Source of the DNA: Rhodocyclaceae bacterium | Lineage (GTDB): Bacteria; Pseudomonadota; Gammaproteobacteria; Burkholderiales; Rhodocyclaceae | Direction: 5' to 3' | Assembly (NCBI GenBank): GCA_016704145.1 | Contig: JADJAS010000001.1 | Location: 248,001-312,000, forward strand | Length of the DNA: 64,000 nt | Shown here: piece by piece, positions 1 to 10,619 of the stretch | How positions within the stretch are numbered: the stretch's first letter is position 1 | Layout of the letters: each line of letters begins with the position of its first letter | Position numbers and translations under genes: made by a program | Notes under the pieces: generated by a model | What the model was told of the DNA's origin: nothing | Database searches by the model: none | Seen by the model: the letters and a program-made list of their open reading frames with translations, nothing else

Positions 1-467
1 ATCTCGTCGCAGGCCAGCGCCAGTTCGTAACCGCCACCGGCCGTGGCGCCATTGAGGGCCGCCAGGAACTTCAACCCGGAGTGTTCGCTGGAATCCTCGA
101 GGCCGTTGCGGGTCTCGTTGGTGAACTTGCAGAAGTTCACCTTCCAGGCATGGGACGAAAGGCCCAGCATGTAGATGTTGGCGCCCGAGCAGAACATGCG
201 CGGTTTGGCGCTGGTGATGACGACGCACTTGACTTCGGGATGCTCGAAGCGCAGGCGCTGCGCCGCGTCGTTCAATTCGATATCGACGCCAAGATCATAG
301 GAATTCAGCTTGAGCTTGTAGCCGGGACGTATGCCGCCATCCTCCTGGATGTCGAGCACGAGGCGGGCAATCGGGCCACCATCGGTGATCAGCGTCCAAT
401 GCCGGTACTTTGCCGGCTCCGTATCGTAGGTCACCAGCGTTGGGTCGGGGGTGGTCGAGGTATTCAA
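1..467 (-). CDS. boxC: BoxC, benzoyl-CoA-dihydrodiol lyase, N-terminal part (runs off the window)
   Basis: About 155 N-terminal residues of a crotonase-fold lyase are visible. In the aerobic benzoyl-CoA (box) pathway BoxC opens the ring of 2,3-epoxybenzoyl-CoA/dihydrodiol in the cytoplasm to give an aldehyde CoA thioester. The peptides GYKLKLNSYDLGVDIEL, SSHAWKVNFCKFTNETRNG and AGGGYELALACDEI are the conserved N-terminal blocks I know from Azoarcus BoxC, and the last is the CoA/oxyanion-hole region. The start is taken as TTG at 467, with a GGAG ribosome site seven bases upstream; no better ATG lies in frame. The rest of the gene, usually about 550 residues in total, lies left of the window. 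The gene diverges from the DUF4863 gene across an AT-rich region holding a palindrome. Confidence 0.9.
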   Translation of the reverse strand, partial: MNTSTTPDPTLVTYDTEPAKYRHWTLITDGGPIARLVLDIQEDGGIRPGYKLKLNSYDLGVDIELNDAAQRLRFEHPEVKCVVITSAKPRMFCSGANIYMLGLSSHAWKVNFCKFTNETRNGLEDSSEHSGLKFLAALNGATAGGGYELALACDE

Positions 468-497
468 GGCAGTCTCCAGGGTAGCCGAAACGGCATG

Positions 498-511
498 TGC
501 AATATATTGCT
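498..511. promoter_or_regulatory. Candidate BoxR-type operator in the boxC divergent promoter region
   Basis: GCAATATATTGC (499-510) is a perfect 12-bp palindrome just upstream of boxC. Read as TGCA-N6-TGCT it is one base away from the TGCA-N6-TGCA arrangement described for the benzoyl-CoA-responsive repressor BoxR in Azoarcus. The position between boxC and the divergent gene fits an operator. The assignment is inference from motif and context; boxR itself is not in the window. Confidence 0.4.
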
Positions 512-653
512 ATTTGTCGATAGTCTTTGTCAACAATGATTTTAATCAATTTTAGGAAATATTTTCTATTTCCTTTCCAAATAAGGCGATAATGCCTCGG
601 TACCTGGAAAGCTTATATGTACTATAGTGCCTATAATCCCAAAGGAGAGAATC

Positions 654-1118
654 ATGACCGCCGATGACTTCGTTCGCCTGATCGCCAACGTGACATCCGC
701 CATCGCCGGCAAGCCGGTCGATACGGCGCTGGAAACCGATCTCAACCAACGTTTCCCCGCCAACGGCACGGTGGTCGCCGAGATCGCCGCCGCCTGCCGG
801 ACGGGCTCGGCCGCCGGCTGGTTGTGCAATCGCGAGCAGGGCGGCATACGTTTCGGCCGCGTGGCCAAGCCGTCGCCGGAATTGCACGGCTACTCGATCG
901 ATGTCGTCGACATGAACGAGGTCGCCGGCCCGCACCATACTCACCCCAATGGCGAAGTCGACCTGATCATGCCGACCGAGGGAGATGCCAGGTTCGACGG
1001 ACGCGGCGCCGGCTGGCTGGTCTATCCGGCGGGCAGCAGCCATCGCCCGACCGTCTCCGGCGGCCGCGCCTTCGTCCTCTATCTGCTGCCCGGCGGCGCC
1101 ATCGAATTCACGCGTTAG
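654..1118 (+). CDS. DUF4863 family protein (4-hydroxylaminobenzoate lyase-like)
   Basis: A 154-residue protein of the DUF4863 family. Characterised relatives (PnbB/PobB type) convert 4-hydroxylaminobenzoate to protocatechuate and ammonia, but members are also found in box clusters where their role is not established. The stretch HHTHPNGEVDLIMP gives a cupin-like cluster of metal-binding candidates (two His, Glu), followed by a PAGSSHRPTV strand typical of small beta-barrel enzymes. The start at 654 is set by the strong site AAAGGAGAGA four bases upstream; an in-frame upstream start at 627 would contain that site and is rejected. The hydrolase gene begins five bases after the stop, so the two are probably one operon divergent from boxC. 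Confidence 0.8.
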   Translation: MTADDFVRLIANVTSAIAGKPVDTALETDLNQRFPANGTVVAEIAAACRTGSAAGWLCNREQGGIRFGRVAKPSPELHGYSIDVVDMNEVAGPHHTHPNGEVDLIMPTEGDARFDGRGAGWLVYPAGSSHRPTVSGGRAFVLYLLPGGAIEFTR

Positions 1119-1123
1119 TGCCG

Positions 1124-1894
1124 ATGAACATCTGCACGATCGACGGCCGGCGCATCGAATACGTCCGTCTGCCCTCCAGCCACCCGCGCAGTGGTGCGCC
1201 GGCGATGGTTTTCCTGCACGAGGGGCTGGGCTCGCTGTCGATGTGGCGCGACTTTCCCCAGCAGCTGGCCGACGCCTGCGGCTGCGAAGCGATCGTCTAT
1301 TCGCGCCACGGCTATGGGCGCTCGGACCCGCTCACGAAAAAGCGCACGCCCGCCTTCATGCACCACGAGGCACGCGTCTGCCTGCCGCAACTGCTCGACC
1401 AACTCGGCCTCGATCGTCCCATCCTGTTCGGGCATAGCGACGGGGCGTCCATCGCCCTGATCCATGCCGGCGGCACGTCGCGGCCGCTGACGGCGACCGT
1501 GGTCATGGCGCCGCACGTGCTGGTCGAGGACATTTCCATCCGCAGCATCCGTAAGGCACGCGACACCTATCTCTCGACCGATCTCAAGGCGCGCCTCGCC
1601 AAGTATCACGCCGATCCGGACTCGGCGTTCTGGGGCTGGAATGACATCTGGCTCGATCCCGCCTTCCGTGACTGGAACATCGAGGACTGCCTGCCCGGCA
1701 TCGTCTGCCCGCTGCTGGCCATCCAGGGCGAAGACGACGAATACGGCACCATGGACCAGATCGAGCGCATCGCCCGCCGATGCCGCGACGTCGAGCTGGT
1801 GAAACTGGCGGATTGCCGCCATTCGCCGCACAAGGACCAGCCGCGACAGGTAATCGCCACCGTCGCCGAATTCGTCGCCCGGATTCTCGATTAG
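1124..1894 (+). CDS. Alpha/beta hydrolase of the box cluster
   Basis: A 256-residue alpha/beta hydrolase. The nucleophile elbow is GHSDG (Ser105), the oxyanion loop is LHEGLGS rather than the common HGG, the probable acid is in GEDDEYG and the catalytic His in CRHSPHKDQP. Hydrolases of this subfamily occur beside benzoate and box genes, where a thioesterase or lactonase role has been suggested; the substrate cannot be read from sequence. The ATG at 1124 follows the DUF4863 stop by five bases, consistent with translational coupling. A longer open frame extends upstream to 824 but overlaps the DUF4863 gene in another frame and is not used. The 3' end overlaps the convergent nucleotidase gene by four bases. 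Confidence 0.8.
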   Translation: MNICTIDGRRIEYVRLPSSHPRSGAPAMVFLHEGLGSLSMWRDFPQQLADACGCEAIVYSRHGYGRSDPLTKKRTPAFMHHEARVCLPQLLDQLGLDRPILFGHSDGASIALIHAGGTSRPLTATVVMAPHVLVEDISIRSIRKARDTYLSTDLKARLAKYHADPDSAFWGWNDIWLDPAFRDWNIEDCLPGIVCPLLAIQGEDDEYGTMDQIERIARRCRDVELVKLADCRHSPHKDQPRQVIATVAEFVARILD

Positions 1895-2787
1895 CCGTTT
1901 TTGACGCCGCTGACCACGTGGCCGGCCGGCCCGGCCGCCGCCGCTGATTCGCAGTGGCCCGCCTGGTCGTCGAAGAAGAAGTCGGGCTGAAACTCCTTGA
2001 GGAAGGCGCCCTTGTCCAGCCCCCCGAGGAACATCGCCTCGTCGACGTCGATGTTCCAGTCCATCAGCGTGCGCACCGCGCGCTCGTGCGCCGGCGCGCT
2101 GCGCGCCGTCACCAGCGCCGTACGGATGCGCATCGGCAGCGTGCCCCCTGCCTGTAACCGGTGCAAGGCCTCCAAGAGCGGCTTGAACGGTCCCGCCGGC
2201 AGCGGCCGGCGCACGTGCTGGCGCTCGTGGGCGACGAATGCCGGCAGGCCATCGCGCTGATAGACCCGCTCCGCCTCGTCGGAAAACAGCACGGCGTCGC
2301 CGTCGAAGGCGATGCGCACCTCGTCGGGATGCCGGTCGGCATCGACGAAGGACTGCGGATAAACCCGCGCTGCCGGGAAACCCGCCGCCAGCGCCGCGCG
2401 CACGTCGCCATCGTCGGCCGACAGGAAAAGATGGGCGCCGAGCGGATTGAGGTAATGGTAGGGCGGCCGGCCGCGCGTGAACACGCCGCGTTCGACCGAC
2501 AGCCCCGCCGCCTCGGCCGAACGAAACACGCGCAGGCCCGAGACCGGATCGTTGCGCGACAGAATCACCACCTCGACGCGGCGCAGTCCTTCGCTGTTGA
2601 AAGCGAGCAGCTTCTTCACCAGCGGAAACGCGGCGCCCGGCCGCGCCGCCTGCTCCAGGCGATCCAGCTGCACGGCCATGTAGGCGGAGTCGTCGCGATC
2701 GACGAACACCCTGTTCTCCTCCTCGAAGTCGAACAGGGCGCGCGAGGACAGGGCGACGACGAGTTTTCCTTCCAGCGTGACGGGCAT
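1891..2787 (-). CDS. 5'-nucleotidase (cN-I-like family)
   Basis: A 298-residue protein matching the bacterial 5'-nucleotidase family related to cytosolic 5'-nucleotidase I, which removes phosphate from nucleoside monophosphates. Recognisable blocks are LVVALSSRALFDFEEEN at the N-terminus, PLVKKLLAFN, VVILSRNDPVSGLRVFRS, RIAFDGDAVLFSDEAE (the acidic HAD-type core) and EAMFLGGLDKGAFLKEFQPD near the C-terminus. The HAD aspartate of the DGDAVLF block is the likely nucleophile or acid. The start at 2787 has AAGGAG five bases upstream. It is monocistronic as far as I can see, convergent with the hydrolase gene and downstream of the universal stress gene with a 106-bp gap that carries a copy of the dispersed motif. 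Confidence 0.85.
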   Translation of the reverse strand: MPVTLEGKLVVALSSRALFDFEEENRVFVDRDDSAYMAVQLDRLEQAARPGAAFPLVKKLLAFNSEGLRRVEVVILSRNDPVSGLRVFRSAEAAGLSVERGVFTRGRPPYHYLNPLGAHLFLSADDGDVRAALAAGFPAARVYPQSFVDADRHPDEVRIAFDGDAVLFSDEAERVYQRDGLPAFVAHERQHVRRPLPAGPFKPLLEALHRLQAGGTLPMRIRTALVTARSAPAHERAVRTLMDWNIDVDEAMFLGGLDKGAFLKEFQPDFFFDDQAGHCESAAAAGPAGHVVSGVKNG

Positions 2788-2836
2788 GGAGACTCCTTGG
2801 GTTGGCATCGAGTATCGCATCAAACGCGCCAACGGC

Positions 2837-2859
2837 GGCGCACTGCCATGGCTGACTTT
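2837..2859 (+). repeat. Dispersed 23-bp motif, site 1 of 13
   Basis: Intergenic, between the nucleotidase start and the stress-protein stop. It has GGCG, four bases (cact), GCC, four bases (atgg), then CTGACTTT, followed by CG. It is the only copy whose eighth base is T instead of C. Confidence 0.75.
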
Positions 2860-2893
2860 CGTGGGGCGCACCGCGAAACGTGTTGAAGGTACC

Positions 2894-3793
2894 TCAGCCG
2901 GCCTTGCCGGAGAACACCAGGACATCGCACTGCGATTCATCGAGCACGTGCTTGGTAACGCTGCCCAACAGCAGTTCCTCGGTCAGATGCGTACCATGCT
3001 TGCCCATGACGATGAGATCGCAATCCCCTGCCTGCTCCTCGGCGATGATCTGCTGCGACGGGTCGCCGTGGCGGACGATCGCCGAGTACTGATCCGGTTC
3101 CAGTCCCACGGCGCGCGCCAGGTCGTGCACGCGCCGAACAGCATCCTCGCGCGCCTGGCGGATGTAGCTGTGTATCACCTTTTCATCAACGCCGGCGAAG
3201 GCCAGCTTGCCCTCGAACGGCAGTTCGAACGCATGCAGCAGGACAATATCCGCTTGCGGGGCAATGCGACACCCCAGCCGGATCGCCTCTTCGGCGAAAC
3301 GCGAGAAATCGACCGGGACCAGCAGCCGGCGATACGGTTCGCGCGGCGCCTGCTTGACGACGAGCACGGGACGGCGGGTCGACTTGCGCAGCAGTCGCGA
3401 GGCGGTGGAGCCAAGCAGGGCATGGCGCAGAAAAGATTCGCCGCGCGCGCCCACCACCAGCAGGTCGGCATCGCAGGCATCAGCCCGCTCGCCGATGGCT
3501 TCGAGCGCGCTGCCCACCACCACCATGCCTTCGGCGGCGACGCCCTGGTTGCGCCGGGGATCTTCCAGCATCTGCCGCAAGGTCAGCCGCGAATCGTCCT
3601 CCAGGCGCCGCTTGACGGCGGCAATGCCGTCCCCAAGCAAGCCGACCAGGCTGTCGATCGCGTCCAGCTCGAAAGCGTGCATGACCACGTAGTCCGCCCC
3701 GGTCTCGGCGGCGATGCGGAAGCCGCGATCCACCGCGTGATGCGCCGGCGCCGACAGGTCGGTGGCGGCCAGCATGCGTGCCAATGGTTTCAT
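2894..3793 (-). CDS. Tandem-domain universal stress protein (UspA family)
   Basis: A 299-residue protein with two Usp domains, about residues 3-148 and 155-297. Each ends in the ATP-binding signature: LVVGARGESFLRHALLGSTA in the first and IVMGKHGTHLTEELLLGSVT in the second, both with the G-2x-G-9x-G(S/T) pattern. Such proteins bind ATP and are induced by stress; no single reaction is established for the family. The ATG at 3793 overlaps the stop of the antiporter gene and has GAGGAGG upstream, so it is the last gene of the ion-transport operon (BI-1, exchanger, ATPase, antiporter, Usp). That placement suggests a regulatory or sensing role for the transporters, which is inference. Confidence 0.9.
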   Translation of the reverse strand: MKPLARMLAATDLSAPAHHAVDRGFRIAAETGADYVVMHAFELDAIDSLVGLLGDGIAAVKRRLEDDSRLTLRQMLEDPRRNQGVAAEGMVVVGSALEAIGERADACDADLLVVGARGESFLRHALLGSTASRLLRKSTRRPVLVVKQAPREPYRRLLVPVDFSRFAEEAIRLGCRIAPQADIVLLHAFELPFEGKLAFAGVDEKVIHSYIRQAREDAVRRVHDLARAVGLEPDQYSAIVRHGDPSQQIIAEEQAGDCDLIVMGKHGTHLTEELLLGSVTKHVLDESQCDVLVFSGKAG

Positions 3794-5528
3794 GTTGCGT
3801 CCTCCTCGGAAAAACGGGCATCGCCGCGAAAGCGCGAGCGCAGCAGGCGATAGCGCGACGTGCGCTGGGCCTCGATGCGACCGAGCGCGTGATCGAGCGG
3901 CACGTCGAGCAGCAGCAAGGCATGCGTGGCGATCATCAAGCCGGCCTCGATGGTTTCCGGCACCACCTCGGTCGCGCCGGCCGCCCGCAGCGCTTCCACA
4001 TGCGTTTCATCCCGGGTCCGCACCATGACGGGTATCTCGGGCCGCGCGAGGCGAACAACCTCCAGCGTGCGCAAGGCCGCGCCGGTGTCGTCATGGGCGA
4101 TAACCAACAAGCGCGCCGAGGCAAGGCCAACCGCCTCGAGGATGTCGCGCTCGCTACCATCGGCGAAAAAGACCCGTTCACCGGCCAACCGGGCCTCCTT
4201 GACGCGCGCGGAGTCGAGATCGAGCGCGACATAGGGTATGCACTCTTGCTGGAGGAACAGGCCCACGTTCTGGCCGATGCGTCCAAAGCCCGAGATGATC
4301 ACATGCTGGCTCAGCAAGGCTCCGTCGTTCGGCACCTGAAGCGGAACGTCGTCGTCGGCCGCCGTCGGCCGCGCGAGCCGGCTCGCCAGCGCATGGCCAT
4401 GACGGATCAGGAACGGCCCGAGCACCATCGAGAGCAACACCGATGTCAGCACGACCTGTCCCAAATGGGAATCGACGACTTTGGCATCAAGACCGATGGC
4501 CAGCAGCGCGAAGCCGAACTCGCCGCCGACGGCCAGCGACAAGGCGGTCCGCCAGGCATTGATCGCGTCGATGCCGGCCATGCGCGTGATGGCGGCGACG
4601 AGCAGAATCTTGCTCACCAGCAGGGTCGCCGCGCCGAGCAGCGCCCAGTGCCAGACACCGAGCGCGTCGAGCGGATCGAACAGCATGCCGACGCCGATGA
4701 AGAAGAGCCCCAGCAACACGTCCCGAAACGGGCGGATCGCCGAGTCCACCTGGTGACGAAACTCGGTTTCGCCCAGCATCATGCCCGCCAAAAATGCGCC
4801 GAAGGCCATCGACAGCCCCAGCACATGGGTCATCGCCGAAGCCGCCAGCGACACCAGCAGCACCGTCAGGGTGAACAATTCCATCGATCGCCGTTCGGCC
4901 ACCAGATGAAACAAGGGCTTGAGCAACCAGCGACCGCTGACGACCACCATGGCGATGGCGAGCGCGGCCTTGGCCAGCGCGAACGTCATCGTCCCGCCCA
5001 GCGTGCCCGCCGAACTCATGCCGCCGAGAACCGGAATCGCGATGATGAACGGTACCGCGGTAATGTCCTGGAACACCGACATGGCGACAGCGAGGCGGCC
5101 GTGTCGCGACTGCTCCTCCGCCTGTTCCACGAGTTGCCGGCCGATGATGGTGGTCGACGACTGCGCGAAGACGGCGCCGACCACAAAGGCTGCCGGCGCC
5201 GGCAGGCCGCCCAGCCAGGCCGCGAGCGCGACCACGGCCGTGGTCAGCATGACCTGCGCGGTGCCGAGGCCAAAGACGAGGTGGCGCAGAGCCCGCAATT
5301 GCGGTATCGAAAAGGAAAGCCCGATCGAGAAGAGGAGAAACACAATGCCGAACTCGGCCAGCACTTTCATCGGCGCCGCGTCGATGACGGGGCCCGGCGT
5401 ATGCGGGCCGACCAGCACGCCGACCAGCAGATAGGCTAGCAAGGTCGGTACCCTCAGCCGCTGCAGCATCAGCACTACGGCCACTGTGCTGCCGAGCAGC
5501 ACGAGTACTTGGGCGAAGTCCTGGGTGC

Positions 5529-5532
<4 letters not shown>
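3790..5532 (-). CDS. CPA2 cation:proton antiporter with TrkA-N domain (KefB/KefC-like)
   Basis: A 580-residue inner-membrane antiporter. Residues 1-385 form about 12 hydrophobic helices with the CPA2 hallmarks PTLLAYLLVGVLVGPHTPG, FAQSSTTIIGRQL and SLAVGGEFGFALLAIG. Residues about 415-540 form a Rossmann RCK/TrkA-N domain starting VIISGFGRIGQNVGLFL, which in the family binds NAD(H) or a ligand and gates transport. The substrate is K+ or Na+ against H+; sequence does not decide. The start at 5532 overlaps the ATPase stop by four bases, and its own stop overlaps the Usp start, so all three are translationally coupled. Confidence 0.9.
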
Positions 5533-8165
<2,633 letters not shown>

Positions 8166-8172
8166 GGCCCGC

Positions 8173-9117
8173 TCACGACGCCGCGCCGAGCGAGGTCCAG
8201 ACGAAGCCGCCGTAAAGCGCCAGCAGCACCACGCCGCGGCCGCGCGCGATCAGCCCGACACGATTCGGCAGCAAGAGCAGCAACGCAGCGAGGCCCCACA
8301 CGAGGGTGACGACGGCTTCCCGCGCGGGAACGGCGATCGGGTGGATGCTGGCCGCGGTGCCGACGATGGCGAGGCCGTTGAACAGGTTGCTGCCGATCAG
8401 CGTCCCGACACCAACTTCCTCGTGCCCCCGCAGGCGGGCGAGGAGCACGGTAACAAGTTCCGGCAACGACGTGCCCACGGCGACAACCAGAACGCCAATC
8501 ACGTAGGCATCGATCGCGAAACTCGTCGCGATCCCGGTCGCGCCGAGGACAAACAGGCGCCCCGCCGCGACCAGCGCAGCCAGCCCCGCTCCGCCGAGGG
8601 CCAGCGTCGCCCAGGCACCAAGGCCGGGAGACACGGTGGCGCTGGTTGCCATGTCGCGTCGCCGCAGCGTCGTACGCAACACCCATCCGATCCAGCCGGC
8701 GAACACTGCGAGCAGCACGAAGCCCTCCCAGCGCTCGATGCTGCCATCGAGAACCGTGAGCGCCGTGGCCAGTGGCACTGCCAGCGCAAGAAGATAATCG
8801 CGCCCGAATTCGTCGCGCGACGAGCATATTGGCCCAAACAGCAGCGCCAGGCCGAAGATCAGCGCGATATTGACGACGTTGCTGCCGAGCGCGTCGCCCA
8901 GGCCGATCTCCGGATGGCCCGACAGCGCAGCCACCGTGGACACCGTCAGTTCGGGGCTGGAGGTGGCGAACGCGGCCAGCGTCGTCGCCGCCACCGCGCT
9001 GGGCACACGCAGTTGCTTCGCAGCGGAAAGAATGGCCTTGAGGAAGGCCTCGCCACCGGCCGCCGCCAGCACCACGGCCCCGGTCACGGCGGCGAGGTCG
9101 CCGGCGGCAAAGGGCAT
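8173..9117 (-). CDS. Ca2+/cation antiporter of the CaCA family (YrbG-like)
   Basis: A 314-residue inner-membrane exchanger with ten or so hydrophobic segments and the two inverted alpha-repeats of the CaCA family. The first is FATSSPELTVSTVAA with GDALGSNVVNIAL (about residues 50-86); the second is AVGTSLPELVTVLLA with GTLIGSNLFNGLAI (about 212-255). The acidic Glu in each SPEL/LPEL motif coordinates the ion. Relatives exchange Na+ or H+ for Ca2+. The start at 9117 has GGGAG five bases upstream. It is placed between the BI-1 gene (14 bases upstream) and the P-type ATPase (seven bases downstream), giving two Ca2+-type exporters in one operon. Confidence 0.9.
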   Translation of the reverse strand: MPFAAGDLAAVTGAVVLAAAGGEAFLKAILSAAKQLRVPSAVAATTLAAFATSSPELTVSTVAALSGHPEIGLGDALGSNVVNIALIFGLALLFGPICSSRDEFGRDYLLALAVPLATALTVLDGSIERWEGFVLLAVFAGWIGWVLRTTLRRRDMATSATVSPGLGAWATLALGGAGLAALVAAGRLFVLGATGIATSFAIDAYVIGVLVVAVGTSLPELVTVLLARLRGHEEVGVGTLIGSNLFNGLAIVGTAASIHPIAVPAREAVVTLVWGLAALLLLLPNRVGLIARGRGVVLLALYGGFVWTSLGAAS

Positions 9118-9131
9118 TAAGACTCCCGTCG

Positions 9132-9821
9132 TCAGTCGCTACTATTTGCCAGGCCGAGCAGTTGCAGCAGGCTGGTGAAGAGGTTGAAGATGGACACGAA
9201 CAGCGTGACCGTGGCCATGACGTAATTGGTCTCGCCGCCGTGGATGATGTTACTCGTCTCGTAGAGGATCAGGCCGGACATCAGCAACACGAATGCGGCG
9301 GAAACCGTCAGCGACAGCGCGGGGATCTCGAAGAAGATCGCCGCCAGGCCGGCGAGAAACGCGACCAGAATGCCTACGGTCAGGAAACCGCCCATGAAGC
9401 TGAAGTCCTTGCGCGTAGACAGCGCGTAGCCTGACAGGCCGAGGAAGATCGCCGCTGTGCCGCCCATGGCCATCGTTACCGTCTGGCCGCCGTTGGGCAG
9501 CCCGAGATAGTGGCTGACGATGGGGCCGAGCGTGTAGCCCATGAAGCCGGTCAGCGCAAACACGAGAGCGACGCCCAGGCCGCTGCTGCGGAACTTCGTG
9601 ATCGCGAACAGCAAGCCGAAGTAGCCGATCAGCGTCAGGATCAGGCCGGGATGCGGCAGCTTCAGCGCCACCGACGCCGCGGCCGTTGCGGCGGCGAACA
9701 GCAGCGTCATCGATAGAAGCATGTAGGTATTGCGGATGACCCTGTTGGTCGCCAGCACCGATTCGGTGCGGGTGCCAACAGGCAGGGGCAGAGCAATCGC
9801 TCTTGTCTTGAAGGGTGTCAT
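9132..9821 (-). CDS. Bax inhibitor-1/YccA family membrane protein
   Basis: A 229-residue protein with seven hydrophobic segments of the BI-1 (TMBIM) family. The conserved C-terminal di-aspartate-type region is represented by LILYETSNIIHGGETNYVMA, with the acidic residues that in BsYetJ form the pH-sensitive Ca2+ leak gate. YccA members in proteobacteria also interact with FtsH. The ATG at 9821 has GGAGAA about six bases upstream. It heads an operon with a CaCA exchanger and a SERCA-like pump, which fits a Ca2+ role better than a protease role; that is inference. Confidence 0.9.
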   Translation of the reverse strand: MTPFKTRAIALPLPVGTRTESVLATNRVIRNTYMLLSMTLLFAAATAAASVALKLPHPGLILTLIGYFGLLFAITKFRSSGLGVALVFALTGFMGYTLGPIVSHYLGLPNGGQTVTMAMGGTAAIFLGLSGYALSTRKDFSFMGGFLTVGILVAFLAGLAAIFFEIPALSLTVSAAFVLLMSGLILYETSNIIHGGETNYVMATVTLFVSIFNLFTSLLQLLGLANSSD

Positions 9822-9886
9822 GTCTGTTCTCCGTGAACTGGGGTTGGGGGACGCCTTGAATTGGTCGATGCCAGGCAGCCGCGTGG

Positions 9887-10111
9887 CTATTGGCGCATTC
9901 CGGAGTCCATATCGGCGTCCACTTCGGCCTCCGACTGCAGCCAGTCCTCCATTTCGAGCCCGGGAACGAAGCCGCGTGCCTCGGCCCTGTAGTACGCGGA
10001 GGTTGCGATCCGTTCCAGACGACCGCTGACGTCCGGCTCGTCTTCCAGGTCGATCATGGCTGCGGGTACGGCCTTTCTGTCAATTCCAGGCTTGATGACA
10101 TTGGTCTTCAT
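9887..10111 (-). CDS. DUF2934 domain small protein
   Basis: A 74-residue protein. The core RLERIATSAYYRAEARGF followed by EMEDWLQSEAEVDA is the DUF2934 signature (I-A-x-x-A-Y-x-x-A-E-x-R-G-F ... D-W-L-x-A-E). The function of the family is unknown; members are common near stress and DNA-binding genes in proteobacteria. The start at 10111 is preceded by GGAGAG with a four-base gap. It lies 35 bases downstream of the HPF-like gene on the same strand, so the two are probably co-transcribed. Confidence 0.75.
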   Translation of the reverse strand: MKTNVIKPGIDRKAVPAAMIDLEDEPDVSGRLERIATSAYYRAEARGFVPGLEMEDWLQSEAEVDADMDSGMRQ

Positions 10112-10146
10112 GGTTCTCTCCATGCGATAATTTCTTGGCGAAAAAC

Positions 10147-10500
10147 TCAGGCTGCCGAAGCCGCGAGGCTTGGCCGGATCCCATTCCGGTCGACACCGAT
10201 AATCCGTGACAGCTGGCGCGCGACACTCTGGTGCAGCCGATCGGCGACGCGCCCGATTACCTGTGCAATGTCGCTGCCCAGTTCCTCGATGACGAGGATG
10301 GAATTGTCCTTCATCCTCAGCACGACGCAGCAGAGCTTGTCGACGCCGCCCCTGTCGGGACCATTGATATCGTCGAGACGGATGCTCGCCTCCTGGATCG
10401 CGTGGGCGTAACGCGCCAGCGCGAGGTCGATCTTGTGCGCGGCCAAACGGCGCAGCTTCGCCGCCCGGGGCAGTCCCTTGATCTGGATCTTTATCTGCAT
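10147..10500 (-). CDS. HPF/RaiA-like ribosome-associated protein
   Basis: A 117-residue protein of the ribosome hibernation-promoting factor / sigma-54 modulation family. The block ASIRLDDINGPDRGGVDKLCCVV corresponds to the conserved V-x-L-x-D-x-N-G-P-x-G-G-x-D-K-x-C strand-loop, preceded by a helix (residues 10-35) and followed by a second helix (85-105). Such proteins bind the 30S subunit and silence ribosomes in stress. The start at 10500 has AGGAGAG upstream. It diverges from the nhaR-type gene across 119 AT-rich bases. Confidence 0.7.
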   Translation of the reverse strand: MQIKIQIKGLPRAAKLRRLAAHKIDLALARYAHAIQEASIRLDDINGPDRGGVDKLCCVVLRMKDNSILVIEELGSDIAQVIGRVADRLHQSVARQLSRIIGVDRNGIRPSLAASAA

Positions 10501-10573
10501 ATCTGCTCTCCTGTATATGCAGCGGACGCTGCAACGTCGCCAAGGTAGCGAAACTCGACGTAAAGATAAATTC

Positions 10574-10586
10574 GTATTAACGATAC
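10574..10586. promoter_or_regulatory. Candidate LysR-type operator in the nhaR/HPF divergent region
   Basis: GTATTAACGATAC is an interrupted palindrome (GTAT-N5-ATAC) of the T-N11-A type bound by LysR-family regulators. It sits in the only AT-rich stretch between the two divergent genes, 34 bases before the regulator start. The call is from position and symmetry only. Confidence 0.35.
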
Positions 10587-10619
10587 ATACATTACGATTT
10601 TTTCGTATAGTTGAACGCG

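Noticed and set aside
81..539. A 152-codon plus-strand frame at the left edge
   Set aside because: Antisense to the conserved N-terminal blocks of BoxC.
824..1123. Longer N-terminus for the box-cluster hydrolase
   Set aside because: It overlaps the DUF4863 gene in another frame and is Arg-rich shadow sequence; the hydrolase fold starts at 1124.
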